This document shows, in pieces, positions 61,825 through 64,000 of a stretch of DNA of 64,000 bases. Location of the stretch: the NCBI GenBank assembly GCA_016713675.1, contig JADJOS010000004.1, positions 310,001-374,000 of the forward strand, in the 5' to 3' direction. Below the pieces are notes generated by a model that searched no databases, was not told the DNA's origin, and saw only the letters and a list, made by a program, of their open reading frames with translations. How positions within the stretch are numbered: position 1 is the stretch's first letter; every line of letters starts with the position of its first letter. The stretch is from Acidobacteriota bacterium. Its GTDB lineage: Bacteria; Acidobacteriota; Blastocatellia; Pyrinomonadales; Pyrinomonadaceae. The translations under genes and the position numbers were made by a program.

Positions 61825-63006
61825 TCACTCCTCGTCGCGTCTGTTAATAGGTATTACATGTACTGTGGCATCACGTACCTCAGCCAGAAACCGGTTAATG
61901 ACCGAACCTCGCCAAAATATATCCCAGCGTGTGCGTGCAGATTGACCGAAAATAACATGCGTGATTCCATTGTGGCGGGCGTACCCAAGCAGAGCGTCGG
62001 CGACATTACGAGCCTTTAGGCAGACCACCTTAGCACCGAGAGTTTTGGCGAATTTGATATTTTCCTGCAGTGCCCCGTAGGATTCCGGAGTGATTCTGCC
62101 CGGTTCCTCGTCCGGCGTCTCGACATAAACAGCCACCCAATCTTCCGTCGCAAGCCGTCCGGCGATCCGTGCCCCCGTTCGCAAGATCTTTTTCGCACTT
62201 CCTCTGGAAGCCATACACACCATTACCTTTTCTGGAATTACGGCGTGTTCGAGGCCTTCCCGCTCGCGGTATTCGGTGTCTTGAATCGATTGCTGCTGGG
62301 CGACGTGGCGGAGAGCCAACTCGCGCAATGTCGCAAGGTTTCCCTTTCTAAAAAAATTATTGAGAGCCTGTTCGATCTTTTCGACCGAGTAGATCTTTCC
62401 CTGCCTCAACCGCGTCCGCAATGTGTCTATTGAGATATCGACGTCGATCACCTCATCTGCGTTCTTAAAGAAACAGTCCGGCACCGTCTCTCGCACCTGA
62501 ACGCCCGTGGTCGTTGTAACAACGTCATTCAGCGATTCAATATGCTGGATATTGACCGCTGTGATGACCGAAATGCCATTTTCGAGCAAATCTTTAACAT
62601 CCTGATACCGCTTTTCATTTTTGGAACCTTCGATGTTGGTGTGTGCCAGCTCGTCAACTATTGCCACGGCAGGTTTTCGAGCAATTACCGTGTCGAGGTC
62701 CATTTCATCAAACACGTTGCCGCGATATTCGATCTTTTTCGGCGGAATGATCTCAAGATCTTTGATCTGCTCTTCAGTCTCAACCCGGCCATGTGTCTCC
62801 ACGACCGCAACTACAACGTCGATTCCCTGCTCTTTCAACTGATGTGCGTCTTCGAGCATCCGATACGTCTTGCCGACTCCCGCCGCCGCACCGATATAAA
62901 CACGCAGCTTCGCTCGCTCATTCTCGTGCAGCATTTCGAGCAGCGATTCCGGAGACGGCCGGCCGTCGCGGTTCGGCATTTCGGTTATTTCGGTATCGAC
63001 AAACAT
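61825..63006 (-). CDS. kdpD: Short KdpD: sensor N-domain without kinase
   Basis: Protein of 393 residues covering only the N-terminal part of KdpD. The KdpD domain has Walker A GAAAGVGKT (residues 39-47), VVETHGRVETEEQ and AIVDELAHTN. It is followed by a USP-like domain from about residue 258 (KVMVCMASRGSAKKILRTGARI). The four membrane helices and the histidine kinase of full KdpD are absent, and the stop is at a natural end. Short KdpDs of this sort occur in some phyla and may act with another kinase or control the pump directly. It lies 76 bases after kdpC. Confidence 0.93.
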   Translation of the reverse strand: MFVDTEITEMPNRDGRPSPESLLEMLHENERAKLRVYIGAAAGVGKTYRMLEDAHQLKEQGIDVVVAVVETHGRVETEEQIKDLEIIPPKKIEYRGNVFDEMDLDTVIARKPAVAIVDELAHTNIEGSKNEKRYQDVKDLLENGISVITAVNIQHIESLNDVVTTTTGVQVRETVPDCFFKNADEVIDVDISIDTLRTRLRQGKIYSVEKIEQALNNFFRKGNLATLRELALRHVAQQQSIQDTEYREREGLEHAVIPEKVMVCMASRGSAKKILRTGARIAGRLATEDWVAVYVETPDEEPGRITPESYGALQENIKFAKTLGAKVVCLKARNVADALLGYARHNGITHVIFGQSARTRWDIFWRGSVINRFLAEVRDATVHVIPINRRDEE

Positions 63007-63009
63007 ACT

Positions 63010-63100
63010 CGAAAGTAAAAAGTGGAAAAGCGATGGTTGATTCCTCGACTAACTCCTTAACTTTTTCATTATTTCACCTTTTCACTTTTGACCATTAGTG
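63010..63100. repeat. Inverted AAGTG-type periodic repeat between kdpC and kdpD
   Basis: GAAAGTAAAAAGTGGAAAAG on one side and, reversed, GTCAAAAGTGAAAAGGTG on the other form an imperfect stem across the kdpC-kdpD gap; the right arm enters the end of kdpC. The AAGTG/AAAAG words repeat every 6-9 bases. Confidence 0.6.
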
Positions 63101-63654
63101 ACTACATCCAACTCTAAATTTAACAGAAGAACATTAACACGGGGCTCGCCAAAGAACCCAAAATCCCGATCCTGAGTGAACTTCTTGACCAGATCGCGAA
63201 CCTGAGACCAAGCCATTCCGCGTTCCTTAGCCACCCGCGCAATCTGAAACGCTGCCGCCGCCGGTGAAATATGCGGATCGAGGCCCGAGGCACTTGTCGT
63301 CACAAGGTCGGCCGGAATCTTCGTACCGGGATCCTCCTTCTGCAAAGCTTCTGTGTCGGACGCGATCCGGTCGATCAGTTTTTTACTGGTCGGACCAAGG
63401 TTAGAACCACCCGAGGCTCCGGCATCGTAGCCGTTACCAGCCGCCGATGGACGAGAATGAAAATAGCGAGCCGAAGTAAACGTCTGCCCTATCAATTCTG
63501 AGCCGACGACCTTGCCGTCTTTCACGATAAGCGAACCATTCGCTTGATGCGGAAACAACGCTTGCCCGACACCCCACACTGCCAACGGATATAGTAGGCC
63601 GAGCGCAACGGTAAAAACAACGATCATCAATACTGAAGTTATAAGGTCTTTCAT
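63082..63654 (-). CDS. kdpC: Potassium-transporting ATPase subunit C
   Basis: Small subunit (190 residues) of the Kdp high-affinity potassium pump, which stabilises ATP binding by KdpB. One N-terminal membrane helix (VLMIVVFTVALGLLYPLAVW) and the domain signatures YFHSRPSAAGNGYD and ASGLDPHISPAAAAFQIARVA are complete. It lies between kdpB and kdpD, with a repeat-filled gap of about 70 bases to kdpB. A kdpA is expected beyond the window. Confidence 0.97.
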   Translation of the reverse strand: MKDLITSVLMIVVFTVALGLLYPLAVWGVGQALFPHQANGSLIVKDGKVVGSELIGQTFTSARYFHSRPSAAGNGYDAGASGGSNLGPTSKKLIDRIASDTEALQKEDPGTKIPADLVTTSASGLDPHISPAAAAFQIARVAKERGMAWSQVRDLVKKFTQDRDFGFFGEPRVNVLLLNLELDVVTNGQK

Positions 63655-63660
63655 AAATTT

Positions 63661-63724
63661 AGTCGAGAGTCATGAGTCGAGAGTCATGAGTGGGCATGTT
63701 TTCTTGCTCTCGACTCTCCACTCG
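63661..63724. repeat. Direct plus inverted GAGAGTC repeats between kdpB and kdpC
   Basis: AGTCGAGAGTCATG occurs twice in tandem (63661-63674 and 63675-63688). CTCTCGACTCTCCACTCG follows in the reverse sense at 63707-63724, so a hairpin can form. It continues into the last bases of kdpB. Confidence 0.75.
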
Positions 63725-64000
63725 TTATGCTAATCCAATCGCCGTGATAACAACGTCGATCAATTTAATGCCAACGAATGGAGCGATGATGCCGCCAAGT
63801 CCATAGATCAACAGATTTCGCTGAAGCAATTTCGAGGCCGACATCGGGCGATACTTGACGCCTTTCAGAGCCAGCGGTATCAATACTACGATTACCAACG
63901 CATTAAAAATGACGGCCGAGAGGATTGCCGATTGAGGCGTCTTGAGGCCCATGATATTCAATGCATTTAGTACCGGAAACGTCGCCGCGAACATCGCCGG
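63725..64000 (-). CDS. kdpB: Potassium-transporting ATPase subunit B, C-terminal fragment
   Basis: Last 91 residues of the P-type ATPase subunit of the Kdp pump. The gene begins beyond the end of the window. Two or three membrane helices remain (NALNIMGLKTPQSAILSAVIFN, LIPLALKGVKYRPMSA, LIYGLGGIIAPFVGIKLID), matching KdpB's end. It precedes kdpC in the usual kdpABC order. Confidence 0.95.
   Translation of the reverse strand, partial: PAMFAATFPVLNALNIMGLKTPQSAILSAVIFNALVIVVLIPLALKGVKYRPMSASKLLQRNLLIYGLGGIIAPFVGIKLIDVVITAIGLA

Overview
The window looks like chromosomal DNA from a Gram-negative bacterium, most likely an acidobacterium of the Blastocatellia (Pyrinomonas) type. This is an inference from gene content: lpxD (lipid A), paired type IV pilins starting MKNQKGFSLIELL, secreted tandem amidohydrolases, an SBBP beta-propeller protein, a propeller-type sensor kinase, and recurring secreted orphan domains. 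Intergenic DNA is rich in palindromic and periodic repeats, and several of these have also entered coding sequence in frame.

Layout. 0.1-8.4 kb: housekeeping genes (HAD hydrolase and FAD oxidase as an overlapping pair, uvrB, PrxQ-type peroxiredoxin, HEAT-repeat membrane protein, purC, MOSC protein). 8.4-13.3 kb: groES-groEL under a sigma-70 promoter overlapping a CIRCE operator, a secreted M43 metalloprotease, a relic of the groEL 3' end, an apparently leaderless coiled-coil gene, an odd type II tRNA with anticodon AGA, and a frameshifted Trp-rich mini-gene. 13.5-18.7 kb: accessory region of orphan membrane and secreted proteins with repeats. 18.8-24.3 kb: MDR oxidoreductase, P1B-type ATPase with a TPC motif, a membrane coiled-coil protein, and a RecA-like ATPase. 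24.5-34.2 kb: secreted and surface proteins (S74 chaperone protein, two pilins, a triplicated 80-residue domain) and two Crp/Fnr-type regulators, one broken. 34.6-43.1 kb: Uma2 nuclease, lpxD-msrB, a three-gene amidohydrolase operon with a frameshifted middle gene, and a broken ada. 43.1-50.3 kb: DCC protein, DUF427, mutS2, dnaG and rpoD. 50.3-59.6 kb: a sensor kinase and response regulator, a papain-like protease, and a 1,279-residue secreted propeller protein. The last two positive-strand genes carry a common inverted-repeat motif upstream. 59.7-64 kb: a hypothetical protein, a CCA-adding-type nucleotidyltransferase, and kdpB(partial)-kdpC-kdpD, with kdpD lacking its kinase half.

Most notable points: (i) palindromic elements translated in frame inside the FAD oxidase, MOSC and MutS2 genes; (ii) intergenic inverted repeats of different sequence that all share short-word periodicity; (iii) a duplicated groEL tail and terminator cassette around the M43 gene; (iv) phased GCGGGACA repeats upstream of dnaG and the RecA-like ATPase; (v) a candidate operator for the propeller two-component system; (vi) four genes that can be repaired by small indels, which raises the question of assembly error versus real decay.
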